Shown here: in pieces, positions 6,698 to 6,940 of the stretch
Numbering within the stretch: the first letter of the stretch is position 1
Layout: every line of letters starts with the position of its first letter
From: Victivallis vadensis
Lineage (GTDB): Bacteria; Verrucomicrobiota; Lentisphaeria; Victivallales; GWF2-50-93
Direction: 5' to 3'
Length of the DNA stretch: 6,940 bases
Assembly: GCA_020718525.1 (NCBI GenBank)
Contig: DYRX01000233.1
Coordinates: forward strand, 1-6,940
Program-made: the position numbers and the translations under genes
Notes under the pieces: generated by a model
Databases searched by the model: none
The model's input: only the letters and a program-made list of their open reading frames with translations
What the model was told of the DNA's origin: nothing

Positions 6698-6778
6698 GTC
6701 GCTCCCCGCGCGGGGAGCGGGGATTGAAACATACATTGCAGGTCTGCGGATTCCCGATGCCTTCAGTCGCTCCCCGCG
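6698..6778 (+). CRISPR. Minimal type I-C-like CRISPR: one repeat, one spacer, truncated second repeat
   Basis: The full repeat is 33 bases (6698-6730). It starts GTCGCTCCCC, contains the perfect 18-bp palindrome GCTCCCCGCGCGGGGAGC (6701-6718) and ends GGGGATTGAAAC. Length, stem and ATTGAAAC end match the type I-C repeat style; the base before GGATTGAAAC is G where I-C repeats usually have T. The spacer is 35 bases (6731-6765), normal for I-C. The second repeat keeps only its first 13 bases, GTCGCTCCCCGCG (6766-6778), identical to the first copy, and then diverges at once. Repeat direction puts the leader to the left. No cas gene is present, so any processing must rely on Cas proteins encoded elsewhere. 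Calling it CRISPR from one and a half repeats rests on repeat recognition plus the exact 13-base recurrence at spacer distance. Confidence 0.8.
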
Positions 6779-6782
6779 TCAT

Positions 6783-6940
6783 CTAGTCGCGCATCCTCTC
6801 GCACGCGCCGCTGTCGCTGACCGACCCCCAGTAGCCGCGGAGATTCATGAAGATGAACACAAGCTCCTGGTGCATGCGCGGTCTGCCTTCCTCAAGATGT
6901 GGTACGGCAGAGCCGGCAGTGCCGCAGAGATCAATGCAGG
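6783..6940 (-). CDS. Partial open frame, C-terminal end, possible mobile-element gene
   Basis: A minus-strand frame enters from the right edge and stops with TAG at 6783-6785, giving 51 visible residues, including EEGRPRMHQELVFIFMNLRG and YWGSVSDSGACERMRD. It is rich in G/C at third codon positions, unlike the genes to the left, and the sequence looks protein-like. It begins 4 bases from where the second CRISPR repeat breaks off, so it may belong to an inserted element. I have only a vague impression of transposase-like sequence and cannot name a family. A plus-strand frame from ATG 6847 is also open to the edge and cannot be excluded; the stretch is short enough for chance. Confidence 0.35.
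   Translation of the reverse strand, partial: CIDLCGTAGSAVPHLEEGRPRMHQELVFIFMNLRGYWGSVSDSGACERMRD

Noticed and set aside
6813..6825. GTCGCTGACCGAC as a possible further degenerate CRISPR repeat
   Set aside because: Only the first six bases match as a block. The distance from the previous repeat (47 bases) does not fit the 68-base period, and the site lies in the open frame with different composition.
1..6940. tRNA or rRNA genes
   Set aside because: No cloverleaf with a T-loop motif and no rRNA-like sequence was noticed on either strand.

Overview
This window reads as chromosomal DNA from a Gram-negative-type bacterium, most likely in the Planctomycetes-Verrucomicrobia-Lentisphaerae (PVC) group. 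The best clue is the membrane-anchored protein with squalene-cyclase-like repeats (4648-6315). Its 'GRRG...AAKKKY...AV.KGL.WL..HQ..DGSWG' architecture is one I associate with Planctomycetota, Verrucomicrobiota and Lentisphaerota. The small secreted EF-hand protein fits that too. The assignment rests on protein style, not on a marker gene, so it is moderate at best. Base composition is middling, except for the GC-rich last ~160 bases.

Layout from left to right. Positions 1-190 are non-coding and hold a compound palindromic element (about 51-178). Next come three genes on the minus strand, transcribed right to left: deoC (3370-4041, deoxyribose-phosphate aldolase), a GT4-type glycosyltransferase (2116-3213) and a glutamine-hydrolysing asparagine synthase (191-2128). 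The last two overlap by 13 bases and are very probably translationally coupled, so they look like a small surface-glycan module. A hairpin with a short T-run after deoC suggests that deoC is a separate or only partly linked unit. A divergent intergenic region (4042-4205) separates deoC from a plus-strand gene for a secreted protein with two EF-hands, CxxC and a Lys/Glu-rich tail (4206-4562), which ends in a textbook terminator. Converging on it is the cyclase-repeat membrane protein (4648-6315).

Positions 6316-6697 carry no gene. They hold an AT-rich stretch with a good sigma-70-like promoter pointing right (6466-6494), then a segment with palindromes and a possible folded RNA (6583-6655). 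This runs directly into a minimal CRISPR of type I-C style: one full 33-base repeat, one 35-base spacer and only the first 13 bases of a second repeat. The second repeat stops one base past the centre of its own palindrome, where GC-rich sequence begins with an open frame on the minus strand whose stop codon lies 4 bases from the break. No cas gene is visible.

The most interesting points are the CRISPR array cut at its palindrome centre, the nested palindromic element at the left end, the structured region ahead of the array, and the cyclase-fold protein that lacks the cyclase acid motif and is anchored like a TonB-family protein. I did not find a complete new defence or metabolic system that the sequence alone would support.
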